In this document: piece after piece, positions 8,671 to 16,919 of the stretch
Layout of the letters: each line of letters begins with the position of its first letter
Numbering within the stretch: position 1 is the first letter of the stretch
Source of the DNA: Aeromonas sp. FDAARGOS 1405
GTDB lineage: Bacteria > Pseudomonadota > Gammaproteobacteria > Enterobacterales > Aeromonadaceae
Length of the DNA: 64,000 bases
Reading direction: 5' to 3'
Assembly (NCBI RefSeq): GCF_019048265.1
Contig: NZ_CP077311.1
Coordinates: 3,047,001-3,111,000, forward strand
Notes under the pieces: generated by a model
Told to the model about the DNA's origin: nothing
Seen by the model: the letters and a program-made list of their open reading frames with translations, nothing else
Database searches by the model: none
Made by a program: the position numbers and the translations under genes

Positions 8671-9093
8671 ATGTATCGAAAAACGATCAAGGCCTATACA
8701 ACCCAGAGTTTGCAGTCTGAGCTGGCTGTGGCGGATCCCTATCGCGTGATCCAGTTGTTGATGCAAGGGTGTCTCGAGCGTCTCGCTCAGGCCCGCGGTG
8801 CAGTCGAGCGTCGCGATTTCGAGGGTAAGTCCCAATCTATCTCCAAGACGCTGGCCATTATCAATGGTCTGCAAGATTCACTTGATCTCTCTTATGGCAA
8901 GGTACCCGAAGATCTGTTCGCACTTTATGACTATATGAAAGTGCGCATGATGGATGCCAGCCGTGACATGGATGTAGGCGCTATTGATGAAGTTATGAAC
9001 CTCATGCTGACGGTCAAGAGCGGTTGGGATGCCATCCCTGTCGATGAGCGCGACAAGGCGCTGGCACAGCAAAAGGTAGGCAGACCGGCATGA
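8671..9093 (+). CDS. fliS: Flagellin export chaperone FliS (FlaJ)
   Basis: FliS binds the C-terminal D0 helix of flagellin in the cytosol and prevents early polymerisation. The 140-residue product carries the family signature AYTTQSLQSELAVADPYRVIQLLMQGCLERLAQARGAVE in its first 50 residues and is all-helical. ATG 8671 gives the usual N-terminus MYRKTIKAYT; a GTG at 8662 would add three residues. It overlaps the next gene by four bases (ATGA), so translation is likely coupled. Aeromonas name flaJ. Confidence 0.93.
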   Translation: MYRKTIKAYTTQSLQSELAVADPYRVIQLLMQGCLERLAQARGAVERRDFEGKSQSISKTLAIINGLQDSLDLSYGKVPEDLFALYDYMKVRMMDASRDMDVGAIDEVMNLMLTVKSGWDAIPVDERDKALAQQKVGRPA

Positions 9094-9398
9094 ATGAGGT
9101 CAACGACACTTCTGTGTCAGCCTTGATGAGACTGGGCGAACAGTTGCAGTCTCTACTGGTACAAGGTGAGCTGGTTGCTGCAGAACAGCTGGCTGAACGT
9201 TATCTGCATGATCTGGAAGAGGTGTTCGGGTCACTGCCTCGGGAAGAGGCAATCAATGTGGAACAGCGGCAGGCACTGCTGCAGTTCCAGCTTATTCATG
9301 ATTGGGTGGGGCAGGAAAAGCAGCAGGCTGAAGCACAATTACGACAATTCTCCCAGGCTGGACGTGCATCCGGTCTCTACAAGCTGAATGCAGGTTAG
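9090..9398 (+). CDS. FliT-like small flagellar protein
   Basis: The 102-residue product is helical, rich in Gln, Glu and Leu, and translationally coupled to fliS. Size, position after fliS and composition suggest a FliT/FlaI-type export chaperone for the FliD cap. Sequence identity to known FliT is not evident by eye, so the role is inferred from context. Confidence 0.6.
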   Translation: MNEVNDTSVSALMRLGEQLQSLLVQGELVAAEQLAERYLHDLEEVFGSLPREEAINVEQRQALLQFQLIHDWVGQEKQQAEAQLRQFSQAGRASGLYKLNAG

Positions 9399-9404
9399 TT
9401 TGAC

Positions 9405-11489
9405 ATGGATATCCATCACAAAATTCATGATGTAGAAAGTGAACTGGCACGCCTGGCTCTGCAAAAGCAGCAGGAAGCCGCCATGCTGGAAGTACTCCCT
9501 GTTCGTTATGATCTCAATATGGCTGCATTTGCCAAATTCATGCCCGCCATTCATGACTTTTTCAAAGCATACCAGCCTGCCAGGCCTTTTCGTTTCTTCT
9601 GTAATGAAAATGGCGTTCCCAATATTCTGTGGCTTGACGAGGGCGTCTCGCTTTATGGGGACGATCCATTTAGCGAGGTTCAGTCGCAGATTGCCGAGGT
9701 CATTGAACAAAGCGTTTTGCAGTGCATCGATTTTGTGCCTCAGTGGTATATCGACGGCCAAATCCATATCAAATACAACAATGAAATCTCCAAATTAAAA
9801 GAGAAGTCAGCGCTGGAAGGATTGCGTCTCAACGCGGCATTACATTCCGATATTCCTCTGGCACTGATGTATGGCATTGGTTTGGGCTACCAGCTCGGTT
9901 GCTTGTATGAACAGTGCAAGATCAAGAATCTGTTTGCTTTTGAGCCCGATCTTGACATGTTTTATGCCTCGCTTTTCTGCTTTGACTGGCATCAGCTGCT
10001 CGCCTACATGGATGAGGAGTCGATCAGCCTTCATCTCTTTATCGGTGTTGACGAGCAATTACTGGTCGCTGACATGATGGAGGCGCTGCATCGCAAGGGG
10101 GCATTCTGGTCGGCAAGCTATTTCTCCTTCTGCCATTACCACTCTCCCAAGCTAGACGCCTTGATAACACAGGTAGAAAGGGAGTTTTATCTGCTCAAGA
10201 CGGGGTGGGGGTTCTTTGATGACAACATCTATGCACTTGCCCATAGCCACACCCATCTGCAAGATGGCACCCCCTTTTTGAAACGCTGGCGGGATAGCAG
10301 CCCCTTCGAACAGGTCCCGGTCTTTGTGGTTGGCAATGGTCCCTCACTGGATCAGAGTATCGAGTTCATCCGGCAGCATCAGCAGCAGGCCATCATCATC
10401 GCATGTGGTACGGCGGTCAGTGCGCTGTATAAAGCTGGCGTCAAACCGGATATCTACGTTGCAGTGGAGCGAACTAAAAGCTCTGCGGATTTTCTGAATA
10501 TTCTCAATGCCGATGACTTTATCAAGGATACGGTGTTTCTGAGCGTTGATGTCATCCATCCTGAATGCAAGCGCTTTTTTCGCAAAACAGGATTGGCATT
10601 CAAGCCCAATGAGCCGATGTTCTCCATGCTGATTAGCGCGTTTGGTCAGGCATTCGAGTACGATAATATCGAATTTTCCAATCCGTTCGTTGGTAATACC
10701 GGCCTCAATTATGCGGCCTTGCTTGGCTTCAAGCAGGTGTATTTGTTTGGTATCGACAATGGCTATAAAACAGCCGGACAGCATCACTCCAGCCTGAGTC
10801 TCTATTACAACGACAAGCAAGAGGCTAAATACCAGGAAAACTTAAAGAATACTTTCCCGGCACCGGGTAACTTTGGCGACGAAGTGCGTATCAACCATCT
10901 ATTTGGACTGGCCATTCATAATATGGCCCGTGTATTGCGTGATTATCCCGAGATGCAGTGCGTCAACAGTAGTGACGGCGCTTATATCGAAGGGGCGATC
11001 CCTCGCCGTGTTGAATCGTTGCAACCAGAATGGCCGGTACTTGACAAGATCGCACTCATGGATGAAGTGATGGCGACTTGTTTCCAGCCTTTTGACATGG
11101 CCAGTTTTGATTTTGCCGCTGCGTTGCAGGTGCCGCTGTTCGTTGAGCTTGTGGACAAGTTCCGTGATGACTGGCGCCAGGTAGCCAGTGAGCACAACGC
11201 GGTGCTGGCGATGATGCAACGCCATCACGACTATCTGCTTTATCTGTTGATGAGCCGTGAATCCCATCTCTATCGGGTCTTGATCGGTTCAATGAACTAT
11301 TTCTACGCCAATATCATCAGCCTGATGATGTCGCAGGTGACAGCAGAACCCGAGGTACTGGCGGTCAAGATAAAAGAGGCGCAGGCAATCCTGGAGTTAT
11401 TTTTCGAGGACAGCAAAGTTATGTATGCCGATGCGTTCGATGGCCATGATACCACCTACTTTACCGGCCTGGATGTGTTCAAGCGCTAG
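9405..11489 (+). CDS. maf1: Motility accessory factor Maf-1, flagellin pseudaminyl transferase (large form)
   Basis: Maf proteins transfer nonulosonic acids such as pseudaminic acid from the CMP-sugar to Ser/Thr of flagellin in the cytosol before export. The 694-residue product contains the MAF_flag10/DUF115 core around residues 300-500: VPVFVVGNGPSLDQS with GNGPSL at 310-315, then IACGTAVSALYKAGVKPDIYVAVERTK and later FVGNTGLNYAALLGFKQVYLFGIDNGYK. An N-terminal Maf_N-like region and a C-terminal helical domain flank it. The gene starts 6 bases after the FliT-like gene, so it can be co-expressed with the filament genes. A second, shorter Maf lies at 16916-18211. Confidence 0.9.
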   Translation: MDIHHKIHDVESELARLALQKQQEAAMLEVLPVRYDLNMAAFAKFMPAIHDFFKAYQPARPFRFFCNENGVPNILWLDEGVSLYGDDPFSEVQSQIAEVIEQSVLQCIDFVPQWYIDGQIHIKYNNEISKLKEKSALEGLRLNAALHSDIPLALMYGIGLGYQLGCLYEQCKIKNLFAFEPDLDMFYASLFCFDWHQLLAYMDEESISLHLFIGVDEQLLVADMMEALHRKGAFWSASYFSFCHYHSPKLDALITQVEREFYLLKTGWGFFDDNIYALAHSHTHLQDGTPFLKRWRDSSPFEQVPVFVVGNGPSLDQSIEFIRQHQQQAIIIACGTAVSALYKAGVKPDIYVAVERTKSSADFLNILNADDFIKDTVFLSVDVIHPECKRFFRKTGLAFKPNEPMFSMLISAFGQAFEYDNIEFSNPFVGNTGLNYAALLGFKQVYLFGIDNGYKTAGQHHSSLSLYYNDKQEAKYQENLKNTFPAPGNFGDEVRINHLFGLAIHNMARVLRDYPEMQCVNSSDGAYIEGAIPRRVESLQPEWPVLDKIALMDEVMATCFQPFDMASFDFAAALQVPLFVELVDKFRDDWRQVASEHNAVLAMMQRHHDYLLYLLMSRESHLYRVLIGSMNYFYANIISLMMSQVTAEPEVLAVKIKEAQAILELFFEDSKVMYADAFDGHDTTYFTGLDVFKR

Positions 11490-11574
11490 TCCTTGAATCG
11501 GATGGGGATGACTCTGTTCATCTCCATTCCCTAACAGTATGATATAGAAGTATTTAATCCTTTCAGGTGCATAT

Positions 11575-13194
11575 ATGGCCACCCTTTCCCTGGCATCCAC
11601 CGCATTTCTCATGCCCGGTAATGTGGCATGGGCTCCTTTGGCCCGACATGCACAGTTGCAATTTTGTCCTCAAGGTCAATGGCAGCCGATGGCCGCTTGT
11701 GACGGACATCTGGTGCTCTGGTTTTGGGAGCAACTGCTGACCGACAGCGAATGCCAGCATTGGTACACCTTGGCTGAACCCGCATTGTCCGAGACCATCG
11801 ACACCTGGTTGGAAGCATTGCTCTCGCCACTGCGGGGGCTCCCTCATCTTTATCTCGGTGCCTGTTCACTGCAAGGCGGCGGTGTGAGTAGCGCTCTTCA
11901 TCCCTGGATGATGCAGCTGGATGTCTGCTTTACCCGAGCGCTTGCACGTCACCACATTAGGGATTTGGGGCTGGGTCGCTGGCTCTCTGAGCAGGGGCGA
12001 GCCCATTGTGTGGACGAGCGTAATCGTTACCTTCTTTCTTGTCCTCTCTCGATGCACGGCTTGACCAGCCTTGCCGACTGGATTGCCGCGCGTTGGATGC
12101 TTGATCAGGCGCCAATACGCAAGGTGCTGGTGCTCGATTGTGACAATACCCTGTGGGGGGGGGTAGTGGGTGAAGAGGGGTTGACTGGCCTTTACCTTGG
12201 TCAGGACGGTCTCGGCAAACTCTATCAGTCGTTTCAGGATGCGGCGCTTTACTGGTATCAGCGCGGCGTGTTGTTGGCATTGTGCTCTAAAAACGAGCCT
12301 GCAGATGTTTGGCTGGTGTTTGAGCAGCATGGCGCCATGAGACTCAAAAGGCGAAATATTGCAGCATCTGCCATTGGTTGGGGCTCTAAATCTCAAGGTT
12401 TGCGACATATTGCTGCCAGCCTCAATCTGGGGCTTGAGGCCTTGGTCTTCTGGGATGATTCCCCCCTGGAAAGGGCTGAAGTTCGCCATGCCCTGCCACA
12501 AGTCGATGTCATTGAACCACCAGCAGATATTTGGGCATGGCCTACAACCTTGCTCACTTATGGGGGGTTCTCGCGCATCTTCAGTGGTGATGACGCTCTT
12601 CGTCAGGCCTCCTATCTGGCATTGGCAGACGCCGCCCGGTTACGTAGCGAGGTTGGCAGTGAACAACATTTTCTCGCCTCCTTGTCGTTGCGTGCGGCGA
12701 TACAGCCGTTGGCGGTGGATAACCTTGCTCGTGCCGAGCAGATCATCCATAAAACCCACCAGTTTAATCTCTCCTGTCAGCGATATGAGGCGAGCGAGCT
12801 CAAACGGCTGGCGCAGTTTGGCTGGTGCTGGCTAGTGTCGTTGCAGGATCGCTTTGCCGATCATGGCTTGGTTGGCTTGGTGCTGATCATAAACATCACG
12901 CCCAAACTGGCATTGCTCGATACGCTTGCTCTGAGTTGCAGAGTGTTGTCCAGAGGACTCGAATATTGGTTACTGGATAGAGTCTCGGCTGCATTGCGCG
13001 AGGCGGGGATCGAGCGTCTGGTTATTGGCTCGAATCGTTGTGCACGTAATGAACCTGCGCTGACATGGTTGGCATCCCTGCCGTTGACCCCCTGTGATAA
13101 TCCGGATCCCGCCCGTTTTTCCCATGAGCATTACCATAGTCTGGCGCTCGAACAGCTGAATTTGCCTTTTTTGGAGTTTTATCACCATGACTGA
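11575..13194 (+). CDS. FkbH-like HAD-family enzyme (glyceryl-ACP forming type)
   Basis: FkbH-type enzymes take 1,3-bisphosphoglycerate, remove phosphate and load the glyceryl unit as a thioester on an acyl carrier protein. The 539-residue product has the HAD subfamily IIIC core: KVLVLDCDNTLWGGVVGEEG with the catalytic pair D188/D190, ALCSKNEPADV, and VFWDDSPLERAEVRHALPQVDVIEPP. The C-terminal GNAT-like half (TRDRFADHG-type LQDRFADHGLVGLVLI) is also typical of FkbH. The ACP gene overlaps its end by 8 bases, which strongly supports the pairing. Which acceptor the glyceryl group reaches is inferred: see the acyltransferase that follows. Confidence 0.88.
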   Translation: MATLSLASTAFLMPGNVAWAPLARHAQLQFCPQGQWQPMAACDGHLVLWFWEQLLTDSECQHWYTLAEPALSETIDTWLEALLSPLRGLPHLYLGACSLQGGGVSSALHPWMMQLDVCFTRALARHHIRDLGLGRWLSEQGRAHCVDERNRYLLSCPLSMHGLTSLADWIAARWMLDQAPIRKVLVLDCDNTLWGGVVGEEGLTGLYLGQDGLGKLYQSFQDAALYWYQRGVLLALCSKNEPADVWLVFEQHGAMRLKRRNIAASAIGWGSKSQGLRHIAASLNLGLEALVFWDDSPLERAEVRHALPQVDVIEPPADIWAWPTTLLTYGGFSRIFSGDDALRQASYLALADAARLRSEVGSEQHFLASLSLRAAIQPLAVDNLARAEQIIHKTHQFNLSCQRYEASELKRLAQFGWCWLVSLQDRFADHGLVGLVLIINITPKLALLDTLALSCRVLSRGLEYWLLDRVSAALREAGIERLVIGSNRCARNEPALTWLASLPLTPCDNPDPARFSHEHYHSLALEQLNLPFLEFYHHD

Positions 13195-13420
13195 TCTCTT
13201 CACTTTGTTGGAACAGCAGTTTCCTTCTGCAACCGTCACGCGAGGCGACTATCAGTTGGGACTTGGGGCCTTTCCGGAATGGGATTCGCTCGGTCATTTC
13301 AATTTTCTGCTGCTGGTTGAGCAGACGTTCTCGGTACGCTTCGAGCCTGAAGAGCTGGCGACGATGAAGCAACTTCAGGACATTCGTGATGCGCTGTTGC
13401 GGCGTGGTCTTGTGCTGTGA
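13187..13420 (+). CDS. Acyl carrier protein, partner of FkbH
   Basis: The 77-residue protein has the phosphopantetheine site in EWDSLGHFNFLLLVE, with Ser34 as the expected attachment residue. It is a dedicated ACP rather than the fatty-acid AcpP: the sequence is divergent and it is overlapped by fkbH upstream and by the acyltransferase gene downstream (GTGA). Expected role: carrying the glyceryl unit made by FkbH. Confidence 0.88.
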   Translation: MTDLFTLLEQQFPSATVTRGDYQLGLGAFPEWDSLGHFNFLLLVEQTFSVRFEPEELATMKQLQDIRDALLRRGLVL

Positions 13421-14172
13421 TTAAAGCTCTCTCTCATGTTCTTGGCTCCCTTGGGATCGCGCGAGGGAGCGCTATCATGGTTCACACTGACGCCATGGCT
13501 GTGGCCCAGTTTCCTGGACGGGGCAATGAAGCCGGCATGCATGCTTTTTGGTTGGGGATGCAGGAGTGGCTTGGAAACGAGGGCACTCTGCTGGTGCCAA
13601 CATTCACGTATAGCCTGACTCGCCAGAGCTGTTTCGACAGGGCGACATCCCCCAGTGAAGTCGGGTTGATGACGGAGCAGTTTCGCACTCTGCCAGGGGT
13701 TGCGCGGACCCGCGATCCTATCTTCAGCGTTGCGGTATGGGGAGCGGGGCGTGACCAGGTGGTTGCAGCAGGGGGTCATGACTGCTTTGGTGAAGAGAGC
13801 CCCTTCGCCTGGTTGGCGGCTCACGATGGCTGGATTGCCGGTTTTGCCTGTCATCCCGATCGCATTACCTTCACCCACTATGTCGAGCAGCAACTAGGTG
13901 TCGATTATCGCTTTATGAAACGTTTTGAGGGGGATGTCCGCGAGCAGGGAATGGTGCGCCCCTGGTATTGTGACTACTTTGTGCGAAGACTCGATCTGGC
14001 CAGCGAGATAGATCTTTCCCGTCTGGTTGAAGCCCTTAAAAATCAGGACAAATGGCACCAGGGGTTATTTGGCAGGTTACCTGTCTGGGCAGTTCGCTGC
14101 GCCGACTTTGCCGCAGTGGCAAAAGAGCTGATCGCTGTCCACCCCCATGCGCTTATCAGGGAGGGGAGATGA
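13417..14172 (+). CDS. AAC(3)-family N-acyltransferase
   Basis: The 251-residue product belongs to the aminoglycoside 3-N-acetyltransferase/YokD fold family: early VHTDAMA, GTLLVPTFTYSL, then RTRDPIFSVAVWG, ESPFAWL and THYVEQQ, which correspond to the conserved blocks of that family. Starting GTG overlaps the ACP stop. In antibiotic producers and sugar clusters such enzymes move acyl groups from thioesters to amino groups. Next to fkbH and an ACP, the likely job is transfer of a glyceryl or related acyl group to an amino-sugar, not drug resistance. That substrate is inferred. Confidence 0.8.
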   Translation: MIKALSHVLGSLGIARGSAIMVHTDAMAVAQFPGRGNEAGMHAFWLGMQEWLGNEGTLLVPTFTYSLTRQSCFDRATSPSEVGLMTEQFRTLPGVARTRDPIFSVAVWGAGRDQVVAAGGHDCFGEESPFAWLAAHDGWIAGFACHPDRITFTHYVEQQLGVDYRFMKRFEGDVREQGMVRPWYCDYFVRRLDLASEIDLSRLVEALKNQDKWHQGLFGRLPVWAVRCADFAAVAKELIAVHPHALIREGR

Positions 14173-14573
14173 AACTGCACCATATTGGACTGGTGGTGGC
14201 CGAACTGGATCTTGGCGTACGTTATTGCGGCGAGACCCTCGGGCTTTCCCGCTTTAGCGAGCCGGTGCTCGATCCGTTGCAGCGGGTGCATATCTGTTTT
14301 GCTTATGATGATGCGGGGATTTGCTATGAACTGATTGCACCGGCCAGTGATGATAGCCCCGTCAGTCAGGCGCTACGTACCCGTCATAACCTGCTCAATC
14401 ATCTGGCTTATGAGGTGGCAGACCTGGCAATGGCTGCCGAAAAACTGCGGGCCCAGCGTCATCTTCCCCTAGGGCCCAGCCAGCCTGCCATCGCCTTTGG
14501 CGGCGCCCATGTCCAGTTTTTCCTGAGCCCCCTTGGCCACATTGTCGAATTGATCGAGGCATCCACCCCATGA
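14169..14573 (+). CDS. VOC / methylmalonyl-CoA epimerase-like protein
   Basis: The 134-residue product is a vicinal oxygen chelate fold protein: KLHHIGLVVAELDLGVRYCGETLGL at the N-terminus and HIVELIE at the end. Expected metal ligands are a His of HHIG, Glu in CYELI, His in NHLAYEV and Glu in VELIE, the pattern seen in methylmalonyl-CoA epimerase. It overlaps its neighbours by four bases on both sides. A plausible role is epimerising or otherwise reworking an acyl-thioester such as the glyceryl or methylglyceryl unit; this is inference. Confidence 0.78.
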   Translation: MKLHHIGLVVAELDLGVRYCGETLGLSRFSEPVLDPLQRVHICFAYDDAGICYELIAPASDDSPVSQALRTRHNLLNHLAYEVADLAMAAEKLRAQRHLPLGPSQPAIAFGGAHVQFFLSPLGHIVELIEASTP

Positions 14574-15931
14574 GTTTTTCACCCAAGAGTGGCTATCTGC
14601 CCACCGACTGGGACGACCAGGCACAAGTCGGTGAGCAACTGCATCGGCTGCTCACCCTGCTGTTTCCGCTCAATCGCAGCCTGACCGGGGACGGGGTTCG
14701 GCAGTCGCTGGCCCTGTGGCGCGAGCACTGCCTGCCCGGGCTGCAGATCCATGAAGTGGCCAGCGGCACCGAGTGCTTCGACTGGACAGTGCCTGACGAG
14801 TGGAACGTGCGGGAGGCCTACATAGTGGGGCCGGATGGACGCAGGGTGGTGGATTTCCAGGACCACAACCTGCATCTGGTCGGTTACTCGGAGCCGGTGC
14901 GCTGCACCCTCTCACTGGCCGAGCTGCAGCCCCATCTTCACTCTCTGCCCGAGCAGCCGGACGCCATTCCCTATGTGACCTCCTACTACAAGCGCCGCTG
15001 GGGCTTCTGTCTGCCCCATCGGCTGCGAGAGGCGCTGCCGGAGGGGGAATATCAGGTGGTGATCGATGCCACCCTGGCACCGGGCTCGCTCACCTATGGC
15101 GACTGGGTGCTGCCGGGGGAGAGCGAGCAGGAGATCCTGCTGTCGAGCTACACCTGCCACCCCTCCATGGCCAACAACGAGCTCTCCGGCCCCTGCGTTG
15201 GCGTCTTCCTGATGGCCTGGCTGGCGTCACTGCCAACACGTCGCTACAGCTACCGGCTGATGCTGGTCCCTGAAACCCTGGGGGCCATCGTCTATCTCTC
15301 CCGCCATCTGGACCAGCTCAAGCAGCGTACTCTGGCCGGGTTCAATCTGACCTGCCTTGGCGATGATCGTGGCTACTCCTTCCTGCCTTCCCGCCAGGGC
15401 AACACGCTGGCGGATCGCATCGGTCGCCATGTGCTCGGCCATCTGGCACCGGGCTATAAAGCCTACAGCTTCCTGGAGCGGGGCTCCAACGAGCGGCAGC
15501 TGTGCGCGCCCGGCATCGATCTGCCGGTCACCTCGGTGATGCGCAGCCGATACGGCTGTTATGCCGAGTACCACACCTCGCTCGATGACCTCTCGCTGGT
15601 GACGCCGGCCGGTCTGGCGGGCGGCTTCATGGCGCTGCGCCGGGCCATCGAGTGTCTGGAGCTGGACGAGCGCTGCGAGGTCACCGTGCTGGGCGAACCC
15701 CAGCTCGGCAAGCGGGGGCTCTACCCGGATTTGTCGACCCGCTATTCGGGCTGGCAGGTGCGGGAGATGATGAATCTGCTGGCCTATAGCGACGGCAGGC
15801 TGACCCTGTTCGAGATTGCCGAGACCATAGGGGCGCCGTTCTGGCGGGTGGAGCCGCTGGCGCGGATGTTGCTGGATGCCGGGCTGCTGCGTCGCCTCAG
15901 CCCGCAACCGGACTACTCGATCACCAGATAG
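14570..15931 (+). CDS. DUF4910/DUF2172 aminopeptidase-like protein
   Basis: The 453-residue product matches the PIRSF015244-type aminopeptidase-like family found in polysaccharide loci: N-terminal ...LFPLNRSLTGDGVRQSL and FDWTVPDEWNVREAYI, the zinc-peptidase-like ILLSSYTCHPSMANNELSGP with LVPETLGAIVYLSRH, and a C-terminal winged-helix-like end (FEIAETIGAPFWRVEPLARMLLDAGLLRR). His, Asn-Asn-Glu and Glu residues in these blocks are likely metal ligands. Real substrates are unknown; an amidase acting on an acylated sugar is one option. The GC is visibly higher from here to about 20.5 kb. The 3' end overlaps the convergent methyltransferase gene by 19 bases. Confidence 0.8.
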   Translation: MSFSPKSGYLPTDWDDQAQVGEQLHRLLTLLFPLNRSLTGDGVRQSLALWREHCLPGLQIHEVASGTECFDWTVPDEWNVREAYIVGPDGRRVVDFQDHNLHLVGYSEPVRCTLSLAELQPHLHSLPEQPDAIPYVTSYYKRRWGFCLPHRLREALPEGEYQVVIDATLAPGSLTYGDWVLPGESEQEILLSSYTCHPSMANNELSGPCVGVFLMAWLASLPTRRYSYRLMLVPETLGAIVYLSRHLDQLKQRTLAGFNLTCLGDDRGYSFLPSRQGNTLADRIGRHVLGHLAPGYKAYSFLERGSNERQLCAPGIDLPVTSVMRSRYGCYAEYHTSLDDLSLVTPAGLAGGFMALRRAIECLELDERCEVTVLGEPQLGKRGLYPDLSTRYSGWQVREMMNLLAYSDGRLTLFEIAETIGAPFWRVEPLARMLLDAGLLRRLSPQPDYSITR

Positions 15932-16662
15932 GCTGGCCCCGGGTTGTGCGGGGTGCGGCGGATGGCGTAGCGATCCAGCCCCAGCACCTCCTTGAGGGCC
16001 AGGGTCTCTCCCGGAAAGGCGGGCCAGTTGAGCTCATCGAATGCCAGCACCGATCCTTTGGTCAGGTGCGGTTTGATGAGCTCGAGGCAGCGGCGGGTCG
16101 GCTCGTAGAGATCAAAGTCAAAATAGGCCAGCGCAACCATGGTCTCCGGCTGACGAGCCAGATAGGCCGGCAGCGTCTCGGTCACATCCCCCTTCACCAG
16201 CTCGTGCTTGACGATATGATCCAGCGGGCTTTCCGCCTCATGGGCGGCGAGCAGCTGCGCTAGATGTTGTTCATAGTTGGGTGTGACGCCGTAGGCTCCG
16301 GGCTGGATGGACGCATCCGATCCATCCTGCGGAGCGTGGGAAGGGAAGCCGCTGAAGGTATCGAATCCCACCAGCTTGCGGTTGTAGTTGTAAGGCTCAT
16401 ACATGCCGCGAAACGAGGAGAAAAGCGCCAGGTTCTGACCCCAGCGGGTACCGAAATCCATGATGACACCGTGGACTGGCACGATCTTCTGATACAGCTC
16501 GTGCATGAACAGGATGCGGGAGAGCGACTGGCGCTTGAGGTAGAGGCCCAGGTTGTTCTGCAGCTCGGCCGCAGGCAGCGGGCTGGCGTGCAGCAACTCG
16601 CTGAAGGTCTGGCGACGTGACAGCTCCTGCTCGGAGGCGTTGGAAATGGCCTTTATCATCAA
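15913..16662 (-). CDS. TylF/MycF-like O-methyltransferase
   Basis: The 249-residue product has the SAM motif GVIMDFGTRWGQNLALFSS, then RKLVGFDTFSGFP, and an acidic metal-binding block YFDFDLYEPTRRCLELI ... VLAFDELNWPAFPGET. These are marks of the TylF/macrocin O-methyltransferase family, which methylates sugar or glycerate-type hydroxyls with Mg2+. It is the last gene of the minus-strand pseF-pseG-pseI-maf2-orf86 series and overlaps orf86 by four bases. With fkbH across the junction it could O-methylate a glyceroyl group on pseudaminic acid (inference). Confidence 0.82.
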   Translation of the reverse strand: MMIKAISNASEQELSRRQTFSELLHASPLPAAELQNNLGLYLKRQSLSRILFMHELYQKIVPVHGVIMDFGTRWGQNLALFSSFRGMYEPYNYNRKLVGFDTFSGFPSHAPQDGSDASIQPGAYGVTPNYEQHLAQLLAAHEAESPLDHIVKHELVKGDVTETLPAYLARQPETMVALAYFDFDLYEPTRRCLELIKPHLTKGSVLAFDELNWPAFPGETLALKEVLGLDRYAIRRTPHNPGPAYLVIE

Positions 16663-16919
16663 TGGTCTCCTGTGGTGGTTTCGCCGGCCGGGGTCGACAG
16701 GCAGTGCACCACTTCATATTCGAGGTAGTCGGCCAGTCCCAGCCAGTCCTGGCGCTCCTGGCACTGCAGCAGGGCAGCTACCAGTCCGGGTGGCAGGTTG
16801 CCCTGCTCGGTGAGCACCTCTTGCAGCAGTTCCGGCAATGCCTGACTCGCGGCGACCGACTGCCCCAGCCGAAACTGGTGTGCCAGGGCGGTGAGGCGGG
16901 TGATCTGGCCGTTTTTCAT
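16659..16919 (-). CDS. Small helical protein, 86 aa, next to Maf
   Basis: I do not recognise this protein. It is mainly alpha-helical by composition (ALPELLQEVLTEQGNLPPGLVAALLQCQERQDWLGLADYLEYEVVHCL) with no signal peptide. The start is set by an ATGA overlap with the upstream maf2 gene, and its own end overlaps the methyltransferase gene by four bases, so it is firmly inside a translationally coupled operon. A helper or partner of Maf-2 is a reasonable guess only. Confidence 0.7.
   Translation of the reverse strand: MKNGQITRLTALAHQFRLGQSVAASQALPELLQEVLTEQGNLPPGLVAALLQCQERQDWLGLADYLEYEVVHCLSTPAGETTTGDH

Noticed and set aside
13417..14172. Aminoglycoside resistance gene
   Set aside because: The fold is AAC(3)-type, but overlap with ACP and VOC genes in a flagellin glycan operon makes sugar acylation far more likely.
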